A stretch of DNA of 64,000 nt from Bryum argenteum. Its lineage: Eukaryota > Streptophyta > Bryopsida > Bryales > Bryaceae. Below, piece after piece: positions 50,001 through 61,641 of this stretch. The stretch spans positions 8,184,001-8,248,000 of the forward strand of contig CM073323.1 of the NCBI GenBank assembly GCA_037043015.1. Reading direction: 5' to 3'. Below the pieces are notes generated by a model that saw only the letters and a program-made list of their open reading frames with translations, was not told the origin of the DNA and made no database searches. Both the position numbers and the translations under genes were made by a program. The first letter of the stretch is position 1; each line of letters starts with the position of its first letter.

Positions 50001-50611
50001 TTATAAAGGAATGGAACCAAAGCATGGAGAAGAGTGCTTACCTGTACTCATCCATTAGATGCCAGGGTACTATCGCTGGACTATATGAAGGCTGCTCATA
50101 CTCTTCGCCATTATCAGCCTCGTAGTAAACTTGTGTTGAAAACTCTCTTTGCTTGCGAAGTCTTTGCAATCGCTCTGCTAGTAGCCCTTGTCTCTCAATT
50201 AGAAACAATACAATCTTCTCTACCTGCACCATGCCAAGCTTGGAACTCTTGAGTAAACGTCCAAGTGCAACCCCAGATTCTTAAAATTTTCCTGCTAAAA
50301 GTGATCGGTTGTGCTGCGAACCTGAGAATCTAGAAGCTCCGAGAAAGATTTGACAATTTCGTGGCGCTCATCCTCTGTGACACCGGTGGCGTGGACACGA
50401 GAAGAGTAGTGTTTGATCCTCTTCTTTAATGACTTGTACCCGATGTAGTATCTGCAAGTTCATTGCAGTGAGCTTTCAAAATGGCCAATTTTGAGAGTGA
50501 AGAATGTAATGTTCGACAAATTTGGAAAAGCAAAGTTTCTAAGTGTGGAGCTGCTTACTCTTCCCAACCGGGTATTTGGTTAGCCAACATGTAATGCCCG
50601 AAGTGCACCAT
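47001..50611 (-). CDS. SPX-MFS vacuolar phosphate transporter (PHT5/VPT type), 12 exons
   Basis: Minus-strand exons: 50611-50559, 50451-50322, 50223-50042, 49956-49782, 49646-49497, 49423-49163, 48965-48703, 48497-48341, 48252-47794, 47683-47595, 47449-47310, 47239-47001; 2298 nt, 765 aa, all GT-AG and in phase. Residues 1-185 form an SPX domain: MVHFGHYML start, basic [11 protein letters not shown] and KKFDKR, the inositol-pyrophosphate-binding surface. From about residue 320 a major facilitator domain follows, with VVIGSM-like [21 protein letters not shown] and [15 protein letters not shown], ending in WIGYYSLY. An acidic loop ([16 protein letters not shown]) sits between the halves. PHT5/VPT proteins load phosphate into the vacuole and sense phosphate status through SPX. 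A Stowaway-like end lies in intron 10. Confidence 0.94.
47495..47548. mobile_element. Stowaway-like MITE terminus in intron 10 of the transporter
   Basis: Two tandem near-copies of ctggacaat(t/c)ataatgggaca, the second followed by gagggagta. The complement, tactccctctgtcccattat, is the classic end of Tc1/mariner-type Stowaway MITEs. Only one terminus is seen, so this is a fragment. Another similar end (tactccctctgc) is at 51095-51106. Confidence 0.6.
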
Positions 50612-52050
50612 CTTGACGAATTGGAACGCCGCCCAGGCTCTCTACTTGATGAACTCTACCACACACCTGTTGTTGCGATAGCAGATTCGGTGAGCCGACG
50701 TTCTCCACACGAAAAACAGACCTAGTAGCAGTTTGTATGCAGCAAGTCGACTCTGACTACTGTTCATTATTGCAGTGATTACTTTTTTTCCACTTTAACT
50801 CCGACAGCATCATATAAGACTGAATCCATTGGTACAGAACCACCTCTGAAAACGAATAAACAATTGCGCTACTTGACAGAATAGATTCCAATTGGTACAG
50901 CACGAATAGAAAATTCGAACCTAAAACCCTAAAACGCTGCTATAGCCACACAATCTCCAGACGCCACTCCACGATCAATTAGTCAAACTGCCACGTCAAA
51001 AATGCAATCACACTCCTAATATACTTGCAATATACGGGTCGCATGCGACTTAGAGCTACAATGAATCAATTAGTGAATTTGTATTATAGGAACTACTCCC
51101 TCTGCTTTTAATCGAGTGCTAAAACTGATCCATGCAAAGAATTCAGAACCGGACCAGCATTGGCTCCAAAACGATTGACACCATTGCCTACGATCGAAAC
51201 TAGTGATAGAACTCCTTCTCAAGCACAGCGAGAACCCTACAAATTGCGCAAGATCTAACGGCGTTCATTCCAGAGCAAGGTTTCGAAGATCCCTCATCCG
51301 ACTTTTGAAGATCCCTCGACTTGCTTTTCAGTAATAAAAATCCACCCCACCGTTGCAAACAATGAAAGCTCGTCTCTACACTCCCTACTGGGTCTACTAA
51401 TCTCTTGCCGGTTCATACAATCTCTAGCATGTTTGCACAAGAATTTACCCCGTCTGCGCTGAAGAAGCCACTCGAACTGCATCTGCCTTCGATCAGAGCC
51501 CAAGCTTGCGCTTCACACTCATAAAATAGCGTAATGTAGCAAGAATTCAAGAACAGTCTTCAAAAAACAAGATCCCGGATCTGTGCTCCCGCCCAAAAAT
51601 CCCACTCCTGTGTTATCTGCGTGACGGTGAATTGGGTCAGCGCGTCCTGACTTCCTGCAACAAATCCGACCACGGGACTACGAACTAACTAAGAAAGAGA
51701 AGAAAAGTCGGGGTTCTTTGAGAAGGTGGGGCTAGCGAATGAGTCAATGAAAGCCAGCCGATTTGGAGCAAGCAGCAGATTGACATGGAAATAAAAAGAT
51801 CATTCCGTTTGCAAGGAAAGTGTGGAACGTGCGTACAACAACCCAGCATGGTGATGGCGGAGCCAGCAGCATGTGGTGGCGACGGAGAGAAAGCCAGGGA
51901 CCGTGACGGTGATGGGTGTGACCGTGTGCGGCCACGGTCGTAAGGGGGGCAGTCCTTGGTCGCGGTGAATATGGAGCGAACGGTAAAGCGTCCAATGAGA
52001 TGGCGATTAGGCGCGGGTCACTGCATGTTGGAAATGGTATCTATTAATTT
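50612..52050. other. 5' flank of the SPX-MFS gene
   Basis: No supported gene. Probably the promoter and 5' UTR of the minus-strand transporter. A P1BS-type motif (ggatatcc, fitting GNATATNC) lies just beyond at 52059-52066. Confidence 0.45.
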
Positions 52051-52379
52051 GGTGTTTTGGATATCCTTTTATTCCAAATTAAAGTGATAGGCTTAAGGAC
52101 TTCTGTACGGATCATTCTTTTCCAGAAACAGTGTTTTTCACCAGCATTTTTCTCATGCTAATGATTTTTGACACATGTTTTTGTACTTGTGTTGAGATTT
52201 GTTTGGTCTAAAATGATAAGAGAAGAACCCACAAAAATCTGCATGAAAAATGGTCAATTTTGTTCCTAATTCTATGTGTTATGCACTCAAATCGACGCCT
52301 TATCAACAAAACATCTTCGATTCGGTAAAAAATTATGCCATTAAAACCAGACTCTAATTGAAATCCATCCCAAAAAATA

Positions 52380-52830
52380 AAGCAGAAATGTAACAGTGGA
52401 TGGAGGGATTATAGATTCTCAATCTTCATTCATTTCTTCACTTTTTTTCATTGAAGAAACATCATGGCAAATCCAACTCTAAACTTAATTGGATCAAAAA
52501 GCTTCCAACTAGAAAGTTGTTGGAAACCATCTTAAGATCATACTTCTGTAAAAGAATTCATGAAGAACTTTTTTTAATTTTCCCATAATTGGCTTCCAAT
52601 GGTAAAACATGCCCAATGTTTGAAATCTCAAAACCAATAGATGTTGTCACTAAAATGCATGCCAATAATTCATACTTTATTTTATAAGTCTGAACTTTTT
52701 ACCACACAAAGTAAACCTCATTTGGGACCCAACCCAATTAATCTCATCAAAAACAAGACTTCAGATAAAGAAGTTATGACTCTTCAAAGTTTTTACCCTT
52801 CATCTAAAACGTATCAAAAGAATCGTAGGA
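52380..52830. repeat. Dispersed repeat, copy 2 (inverted relative to 12.2-12.7 kb)
   Basis: Matching blocks in reverse complement with 12160-12660, in the same relative order, separated by indels. No coding capacity recognised. Two diverged copies 40 kb apart suggest an old transposable element family. Confidence 0.65.
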
Positions 52831-53795
52831 ACGTGTAGGGGATAATATACTCCTACATCCTCTTTCAAAAAAATTCCTCCAACCTCCAACGATACAAGAA
52901 CTTCCAACTAACTCCTAAAAGCAGTTAGATAAAAAATTCTCTCTCCATCATGCATGAAGTTCCTCCTTTTCCATACAAAGATGCTACCCTAAGAATGCAC
53001 AACAAAAAATAAAGCATCAACTCTAAACATTGAAATATAAACCTAAAAGTACTCACAAGGTGCATTCATGAAGATACTCTCATTAGGCAACATATCACCA
53101 TCACAAACAATGTTTTGGGGGAGTCTCAAATTCATGGAGTTGACCATTTTGAAAATTTTGATTTTTTTTTAAAATTTATTTTATTTTATTTTATTTTAAA
53201 TTTGGTGGCGGAGGGGATATGTTTATGTTCATGGCTTGAATTGATAGGAGAAATGGAATGAATCAGATGCCAACACCTTCCCTTGCATGGAGAATTGACT
53301 GATCCATTGATCCAAAATTTCATCATGCCATGTCAGATTATTTCAATAAAAAAAAGTGATTTCGTTATGATTTTGACATCTGTGTGTAGCTTCCTTAGCA
53401 TACTCATGATGAGGAATTTCATTTGAATAGTCCAACTATTGACGTGGAGCTAACGTGGAGAGTCTCATCTATCATCATACTTGGGAATATCAATGTCTAA
53501 GGGCATCCTCAGTCTATACGCAACAACAACTCTTCCCGGTACAAAGTGATTGCACTCTTCTGACCACCCCACTTCCTCTCCCACTGGCCAGTGTATTCAT
53601 CTTCTTTCCCCGAGCCTAGAAGCTCTACGGTACAGAAGGTCACCTACGGATATGGTTAGAACTACAAAGTCTAGACTGTCGCATCTAATGAGTCTCTGTT
53701 GTTGGTTCCGCCGAGTTCTATAGGAACTACTGCATCGATGTCATTGTGGAATCATCATTTGTGTCGGCTAGGTCTTGAAATCATGTAAAATGATT

Positions 53796-54015
53796 TTATC
53801 TTGGTCATGGCTCAAGATTGGTCCATAGTGTAAAGGGATCCTCAACTATAATCAAGTAGATCATGAAAACATTATCTACTATGGGGACCTCAAATCAGAA
53901 GGAATTAATTGTTTACCACGGCTTTTTGTGATTGGAGAGTAAAGTGCTCTTGGTCCCATTTGGCTTCACACTTCCTTGACAAAAGGAGAATGATTACTAA
54001 CTTTGAGGTCCCCAA
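53796..54015. repeat. Rearranged copy of the 26-kb TIR element
   Basis: Begins with the element's terminal motif in opposite orientation (ggtccatagtgtaaagggat). It is followed by the internal atgaaaacattatctactat block in the same orientation as at 26.4 kb, then by the block around gagcactttactctc in inverted orientation. The locus is partly palindromic (ggaattaattg against caattaattcc). Confidence 0.6.
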
Positions 54016-54768
54016 TTAATTCCTTCTGCCATGGAAGATGAATCTTCATAGAATATTCTTCCCACAATCCCACTCATGCTTTTCAGTAATTTTTAGTCCC
54101 TTTTTCCTCAGTGCTTGGGGTGGTTTTTTTCATGTTAACCAATTGTGGCCCATTTTGTCATATAAAAAGTAGTACATACGATAATTGATCTGTTTGAAAA
54201 GTACTAAAAAAAGTAAAGGAAGGAATCCACTGCCTCAATTCGAGTGGCATGCAACGACCTCCATTAGAAGAGAATCGAGGCCTAAGGATGGCCGCTTCCC
54301 TTTGGTACAATCTGGCCCTGCTCGCCTCTGGGCAGTCATGAAAGGGGCAGCTGTCGGGCTTGCAGTTTACACTAGCCATTGAGATCACTCAGATCGTGCC
54401 GTGCATGATGGAAGTTCAAAGAGAGGCCCAAGAAACCATCATGAAGCTTTACAATTCAATTTTTCCTTCCGAACTCAAATCGTGCGCTGTCATCACACGT
54501 CACTCTATCTCTTTCAGTCTTCTCGCGATTCTCTGTGCTATTCCTGTATGTGAAACATGAAAAACTTTTTAGAACTATGCTTTACACAAATAGACAAATT
54601 ACATATACACTTTGGAAGCAATCAGAGCGTTAATATTCAAAATATTATGAGTAACCACTCTGCACCACACCTTTTGGTACCAAGCACACATTTGTTCACA
54701 TAATAAGTTGTGACACCGTCACTAAAAGTCAAAACTACTTAATACTCACACAAGAGAGAACCTAAAAG

Positions 54769-54950
54769 AGAAGTTGTGTTTGAAGTTGATACCATGTGTT
54801 TTGCTTTAAAATACTTTTATTTATTTTCTTGAAATAATAATTAAGTTTGAAAGACCACCAAGCTCTTTCAAACTTAATTACTATTTAGGATGAACAAATA
54901 AGAGTATATTATTGCAAAACACATGATATCAACTTCAAACTTAACTTCCC
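54769..54950. mobile_element. 182-bp inverted-repeat element
   Basis: The left arm (tttgaagttgataccatgtg followed by ttttgc) pairs with the right arm (gcaaaacacatgatatcaac then ttcaaac). A second inner inverted repeat centres on ttaagtttgaaag. MITE-like, non-coding, about 300 bp upstream of the transposase-like gene. Confidence 0.6.
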
Positions 54951-55033
54951 TTCAAGGTTAACTCTAGTGTGTGACAAAGCTATGATAGATGTGACACTGA
55001 GAACTTGCAGTCGTACACGTCTGTTCATATTCC

Positions 55034-55072
55034 TTGGCGGGTGCATCTTGTGATTCTTCATTCCTTGGCGGG
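55034..55072 (+). promoter_or_regulatory. Two E2F-like motifs upstream of the 55-kb gene
   Basis: ttggcggg occurs at 55034-55041 and 55065-55072, each inside a repeated attccttggcggg(t/a)gcatc block 31 bp apart. TTGGCGGG fits the E2F/DP consensus used by S-phase genes. They lie about 170-210 bp before the ATG at 55242. Function is inferred from motif alone. Confidence 0.4.
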
Positions 55073-55241
55073 AGCATCCTCTGTCGTGATTACTTTCTAC
55101 TAGTATCATGATCCCACTGGCAGTCTCATTGTGCTAAAACGACATTCTCCAATACTGTAGCTTTTCATTCAAGTACATGTGCGGCTGTGCGCTTACGCGC
55201 TTATCGTGTCAAATTTTTCTTTGCAACTATAGCATTCCATC

Positions 55242-58200
55242 ATGGCTTCTAGTGGTTACAAGATCTCTGCAACTATAGCTCAGAAATATGCACCCTTGAT
55301 TAGTCGTAGTCGTCAGATTGAGATGCAAACATCAAAGTCTGAATTTCCATTTAGGAGGGAAGCGGGAGGAACTAACATCGACTTGTGGACTGATGGATCT
55401 ATTTATCCTCAACATCCTGTTACTGGTAAACCACCGTCGTTCCGATCTGTGAGTGAGCTCCTAGAGTATGTTGGTGATGGAAAGAGAGGTTTGTACAGCT
55501 ATGTGGAAAATTTGTGCTCAGCAGATGCTACAATTCGATTCAACTTGAGTGAGGCTTTGAGAGAAATTCAGTCTCTCAGAGAACACGTACGAATTTTGAG
55601 TATTGCCACTGAAGAGAGAGATAGATTGCTACAATTAAGTTTGTCTGAAAGTGCCGAAAGAAAAAAAATTGAAGCACAATTTTCACAGGTGCTTTCAATT
55701 AGTGAAGATCTGAAAGTTGAGATATCAAATTTACGAGAAGAATACAGTAGATCAAAGGCATTGTATGAAGGACGGACAAGCGAATTAGTCAACAAATCTA
55801 CACAAGACTCGGATAAGCTACTTCAATTAGAAGTTGATTACTACATAGCTATTGAATCCATGAGAGATGAGCATGAAACAAAGTTGTCGAGGATAACTGC
55901 AGAACTGAGAAGAGTGAAGTCAACTTTGAGGCGACGAGAGTTGAGGCTTTCAAAACTTGTGAAAACGCCATATGGATACAGAAGTGTCGTACGACAAAGG
56001 AAAGATGTGTGCGATTTGGCTCCAACCGGAGGTCATGCAAAACGCTCCTTACGCTTAGCACGAAGCATACTTGTACCTGCTACAGCAAGACTCGTTCAAA
56101 AAAGCAATGCTGAAACAGGATCCCGACAGCGATTGTGTGGAAACAAAGAGATTCAATCTGGTACCGGGAAGGTCTTGTCGTCATTGTTGTCTACTCACGG
56201 CTGTGACTACAATGTGTGAATCCGCAAAAGTTTAAATCGGTAGGAGCGCACATGGCAAATCATTACATGAACAAAATAGGATCAAACGTTGGAGCGCCGA
56301 GATTTTGGAAACTTGTGACCTTAATGGTATCACACGAGAACGGTTCTGAGCCATTTACAAAAAAAAATTCACCGGAGCAGCGGTGAGATTGGCGGGTAAA
56401 GGCCTCAAGATCGGATGTTTACCAAATCCTCATAAGGTCACTTTGATTCGACAACAATTGAATTTGAAGTTGTCTGAGTATGTTGGTGCCTACTACTCCA
56501 TCTGCGATACTTATGAAAGGGTAGCGAGAAAAGAAGGAGCCAAAAACAAAGAGCCAGTTCGAGTCAGTTTCAATGAGAGCAACAGTTTTTTTGTTGATGT
56601 AGAACAGGTACAGAGAACAATGGTTTGCATGTACAACTTCACACCAGAAGGTATGAACTTATTACCGCATTATGTTTTAATCCTCTTTTCTCTTTTCTTT
56701 TGTTTTAATTTTTTAATTTTTAATTTCTTTTAATTTTAATTATTTTCTTTAAGCATTAAACTTCTCGTTTGTTGTGCATCGATGCAATTACGAGGCGACC
56801 TTTGATTTTTGTTCTAAAACTAGATGAGGCGGAATTAGTACACGATCAGAAAATGGAGCGTGTGTCAATAACGCTTATGAACAGGGCTTTAGACACGTCA
56901 TTGGATCCGAATAGTTCAGAATATTTCTCCGTGCAGTCCGAGCGAGAAATCTGGCCGATTGCGTCCTTTCAAATACCAAAAGAGACTCATGATATTTTGA
57001 GTTGGGTGTTTTCAAGAACAAAAATCCCTGAGTTGATCAAAGCACAAAGTGATGGCCATTTGTTAGATGTCCCTGGAATCGGCTCGTTCCATGTAGAGTG
57101 GCACCTCGCGGCTGATATGAAGACACTCAAATGCATGTATGGACTCAAAATGGGGCCCAATAGCTTACACAGTTGCATATTCTGCAATCAAGAACGAGTG
57201 AAATCAGTTGTTGGAACTGTCGCTCAAGCCTCAGCAAGTATGACAAGCAGGAAGTGTGTATGGTCAAATGGTCTATTCTCGGAGCAAATTTCAGCAGAAC
57301 CAGTACTCGATGCTAATTCTCAAGGACGCTGGAAGCCTATTCTAGCCATTCCATTAGACAGAGTGCATGTGTGCACGCTTCATGCGTTGAATAGAATGGT
57401 GGAGAAAATATTGCACCTCCATTTCATGCACATCTGGACAATTCGAGATGAAGCTCTCAAAAAACAAGCTGTCGACGAAATGCAGAGAGTGGTGTCTTTC
57501 ACAGGCGCTCATGGAGGAAATGTAATCATCTTTAAAGATGAAGATTTATCAAGTAAATCTAATTCGGTTCCTAGCAAGCCATCATTCTCTGGAGTCCATT
57601 CACTCAAGCTATTTCAATCTATCGACAAGATCAAGGGTGCTAACACGGGCAATCTTCGAAACAACGCCAATCCTCGGAAGCTCTATGTTGACATTGTAAA
57701 CGCTGAGAAGAATTTCTTGCGAAATGGGCAAGCTAAAAAAGAGAGACTTGATCAATGGATTGCACTAGATGCACTGCGTCCTTACTTCAGCGGCTTAAGA
57801 TTAACAGATGTGCAATCAGGTAAAGATTTTAAAACGAAAGCTGAAACATGGGGTCGTGCTTACCTGAAGTGCTTTGGAGAGCATCACGTTACTCACTACA
57901 TGGTAAATGTAACAAAACACTCTTCATTGATTTGCTTTTAGACATGCTTAATTTGCTTATTTGATTGCTTTTGTTATCAACTTGCTTGAAAATTCAGAAT
58001 GGTGATGACGCAAAATGTGTTCTGGTATCAGCATGTCATCGTTCGGCACGCACCTTACTTTGTCGACAGGTATGGTAGCCTCGCTGTTTGGTCTTGCCAA
58101 GGCCTTGAAAACTCGCATCATGCAGCTAAGAATGCTTATCAAAGGCACACTCAGCACTCAGGTGGGAAATCAAGGAAGAGTCCACTATTGCAAACGTATC

Positions 58201-58322
58201 AACATTGGTATAGAATAATAGCCCATAGGTTTAGAAACAAAGAAAAAATCATTGCTTCCACAAACATTGATTCACAACTTGAACGAAGCGAAATTGCAAA
58301 GACGGCCGCGCGGCGCAATTAA
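55242..58322 (+). pseudogene. Uncharacterised transposase-like gene, spliced, one in-frame stop
   Basis: Segment A (55242 to about 56160) encodes 300 residues with a central coiled coil (EALREIQSLREHVRIL). Segment B (about 56285-56650) reads RWSAEILETCDLNGITRERF, then a TGA at 56347-56349, then continues through GAAVRLAGKGLKIGCLPNP. Segment C (56824-57902) and segment D (58032-58322) join B through canonical GT-AG introns in phase. C has HSCIFCNQERVK (possible zinc Cys pair) and IPLDRVHVCTLHALNRMVEK. D has YGSLAVWSCQGLENSHHAAK and HTQHSGGKSR. The D motif recalls C-terminal blocks of uncharacterised, probably transposon-derived proteins in invertebrates and protists; that is memory only. No known transposase class can be assigned. 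Confidence 0.6.
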
Positions 58323-61300
58323 CTCAAGTGCATCTGCTCACAATGCTCTTTGGCGTGCAAAATGCAAGAGGGTAGGAAGTCGTTGGGTACCTATGGAATC
58401 TCAAGAAGTTTCTATAGTGTAAAACTATACATAGAAACTAAGCTTTCGAAATAAGTTTGGAGCTTCAATGGCGGCAGACATCTAAAGCGCTTTTTTCTTT
58501 TCATTTCGAGTGTTGATTTTGGTTGTTTTATCTTTGTCAACTATGTACATGTTGAAATCGACCTCAATGCACACTCCCAATTGTATAAGAATCTCTTGTC
58601 GATGTCCATTAAAGTCCAAGCCAATCCTACTTCCGAACTTGATTCCAATCTCCAAACTCACAATTGACACCAACCATCCGAATGGGCTCGGATCGATCTA
58701 TTGCTTCCCACGTAGAATTAGGTAGCATCCGCTCACGGTTAAACACAAAGGTAGCATACGGTGTAGACCGAGCAATATGATAACGAAAGATTAACGACTC
58801 TTTGTGTACGGTACACTTGATGATATCTCGCTCCGATGGTAATCTTTGTATTCGGCCATTGTCCATAAGAGATTGATAGAGTTCTTCGCTTTGCGTTTTT
58901 GAATATCCACATCGTGGTCGTTCAGAACTACTTCTTGCAACAAAACAAATCGATGAACACATCGAGAGGCATGAACCATGATATGTGTGTCCTCTTACTT
59001 CCAATGAGCGTGTTTCATAACATTCTGAAAATCGATCCTCAACTTTGCCCCGAAAGACTCACTTGTTGCCATACTTGGTAATGACCACTCGACGAATCAA
59101 ATCCGGGAAGTAGAATTGGATCCAATTGTCCAAATTGAGATGCTTTGGTTCGAGGTAAGTATGAGGCATTGTAGAAAAAAACTCCATCGTCCAAAAGTTC
59201 TCGATGTGATCGGTTGCCTCGTGTCGGTTCGCCTATCTCAAAGATGTACAACTACAATAATTCCCAAAATACTTTTTGGATCAATCCACTCTATGAAATT
59301 GGATGGATACAAATCTGAAATAACATGAAAGAATTTGTAGTTAGACCATTTGGAATTTGCAAAACCTGGAAAACACAAAATGGAAATCGTAAAAGTGACT
59401 AAAAGTGATGGTATACATACATTCACATGATGACACACACATGTACACGAAGAAAATATAACAAACATCAAGTCCGGTGCTTAATTACGAGCATTAAAAA
59501 CAACACATATGACGCATTCCTTCACACCTAAGACAATAGCTATAAGTACTTCACGCGAGCACCAACAAACCATGACACCCAAATGAACTTCACTCCACAT
59601 CATTGATAGCCTCGGTAGTCCGTAGTTGTGCACATGAGTAATGACCTCGGTAGTGAGTAGAAGTGCACAATTTCTTATAGAGACAATTGGACATGAGTTC
59701 ATTGATAACATACGATTCTGCAAGCCATTGTGCTTGGAAACGGAAACATGTCTCAATTTAGGTCAAGTGACGCCGCATATACGCATGCCGAACACGTCAG
59801 ATGCTACGGATGTGGCTTTCACTCGAAATTCTAGGACTTTTGCTTTGTAGCTCCCATTCATATTGTAGCCACCATGTTTTCTTGCATCTTTAGCATGACC
59901 TCCATTCCGTCCAGGCATCAAAGTAACCCAACTATTCACCTCAACTTTCATTGGCACCCAATTTCCATGAGAATCATCATATTATAGAGAATCACGCTCT
60001 GTATTTCACTACGAGGCCTCATTTTTCTAAACCTCAAACGTACGTGAAGCAAAAATTAGAAAACCAATAAACAAACCGTAAGTCCCGAACTACATGTGAA
60101 GCAAAAACAAGAAGCGAAAAACTAGAAAGAAGGCAAGAAATCCCACACGTAATGCAAGAGGATCAACTTACGCTTCAAGTGGCACGTTTGCGCGGGAGAG
60201 GCGAGCTACAAGTCATGATTCGAGAATGCGACATTGAACGCCGATTGGTTGGTTCACTCGACGACAATTTGTCGATCACCGCCACATCATTGCATGCCAT
60301 GGGCCTACCACGCCTACCTCGGCGCACCATCATGACGACCAATATGCTTGTTCATTCTTTGGGGCCTTTCATAGGCCTCCATTCTCTTCTAATGATGGTT
60401 TGTGGGTAGGGAGCTGTTGGGTGTGGTTTTGTGTACTTTGGCTTCTGGGTACTCCAAAAGACGAACCAAGCGGGTATTTTCCTACTTTTTTTAATGAATT
60501 AGTTCTTTATAAATTCCAAATAAATAAATAAGAACACCAAACCCTTGTAGGTCTGGCGTGAATACAATGCCCGTTCGACCTACCCTTTATGATATGCCCA
60601 CGGGACATAACAACAATGACTTGTTTCAGCATGTAAGTATGGCCTAAGATGAACATCAACATCTTCCTAGATGACCTCTAACTCATCTCAAAACCCAAAT
60701 GAGTTTTTTGCAATTTTGTGCGGCCCTAGATGAAGGGTTTTAACATAATATTTTTGCCAAAGTGTATGTGATAAAATCTGTAAAGTCAAATGCCAAATTT
60801 TGAACCTTCATCTATAAATTTTTGATTTTAGGTCAGTTGAAAAAAACGTTATCAAATGAAATTTCTCTTTTGAAAAGTGTTCATTACAAAATCAGTAATC
60901 AAATTTCAAATTGACTAAAGTTAAAAATTTTAGAACTTTTACAATGGCAGCCTTCCAAGTTCTCAAATGGTATACATCCAATGGTTGAATTTTGGAATAA
61001 TAATCAAGAATAGTCTTACGTACAAAACCTTATGGTTGAAAGCTTAAACTCTCTTCTTTTTTCTTCTTCTTCTTCTTTCTTCTTTCTTTTCTTTTTCTCT
61101 TTTTTTTTTTTTTTTTAAATAATAAATAAAGTGTTAATTTTTATTTAAATTTTTTTCACATCGACCGGAGATTTCTAATGAAATAAGGTTGGTATTGGCT
61201 ACTGAGTTTCCACCTTATACTGAACAAACTGAAAGGAGACATAAGTCTACAGGAGTTATTATCCATCATCTACCCTTGTATCTCACCTTTGATCATTGCC

Positions 61301-61641
61301 TAGGATTCTAGTTCATATTTAATTTTGTATATGACATCATTCCAATGCAAGAGATTTAAATTTGGACACTTTTTCTTTAATAAAGTTTAAAATATATTTA
61401 CCAATGTAAGGCTATTCTCTATGTCAAGAGAATTTAAAAGTATATTTCTAGAGTACAAGGGTATCAATGAAATGAAGATGAATTAGTTTCTAGTTGGAGA
61501 TTTTATTTTGTGAGTTCCTTTGTAGCAATTTTATTTTGAAGTGAGAATTATAAATTTTATAAATTATTTAATATTATTATATATTGATATCTTATAACGT
61601 ACTCTGTACTCCACAAATATGTTGCCATTTTGTTTATTCAC
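58323..61641. other. Intergenic with coding-like minus-strand fragments
   Basis: On the minus strand, 60333-60174 encodes an arginine/glycine-rich start with an AT-hook-like RRGRRGRP. Region 59976-59763 reads KVEVNSWVTLMPGRNGG then SYKAKVLEFRVKA. Region 59000-58630 gives FRYHIARSTPYATFVFNRER. These could be pieces of one degraded minus-strand gene convergent with the gene at 55242, but I cannot join them and no family is recognised. The rest is AT-rich with a CT-rich microsatellite at 61050-61118. Confidence 0.35.

Larger units (their letters stand above)
52051..55241. other. Intergenic, AT-rich, repeat fragments, no gene seen
   Basis: Contains the inverted copy of the 12-kb dispersed repeat (52380-52830), an (atttt)n stretch near 53163-53200, a rearranged copy of the 26-kb TIR element (53796-54015) and an inverted repeat at 54769-54950. 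A frame at 54360-54560 is unrecognised. Confidence 0.55.
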
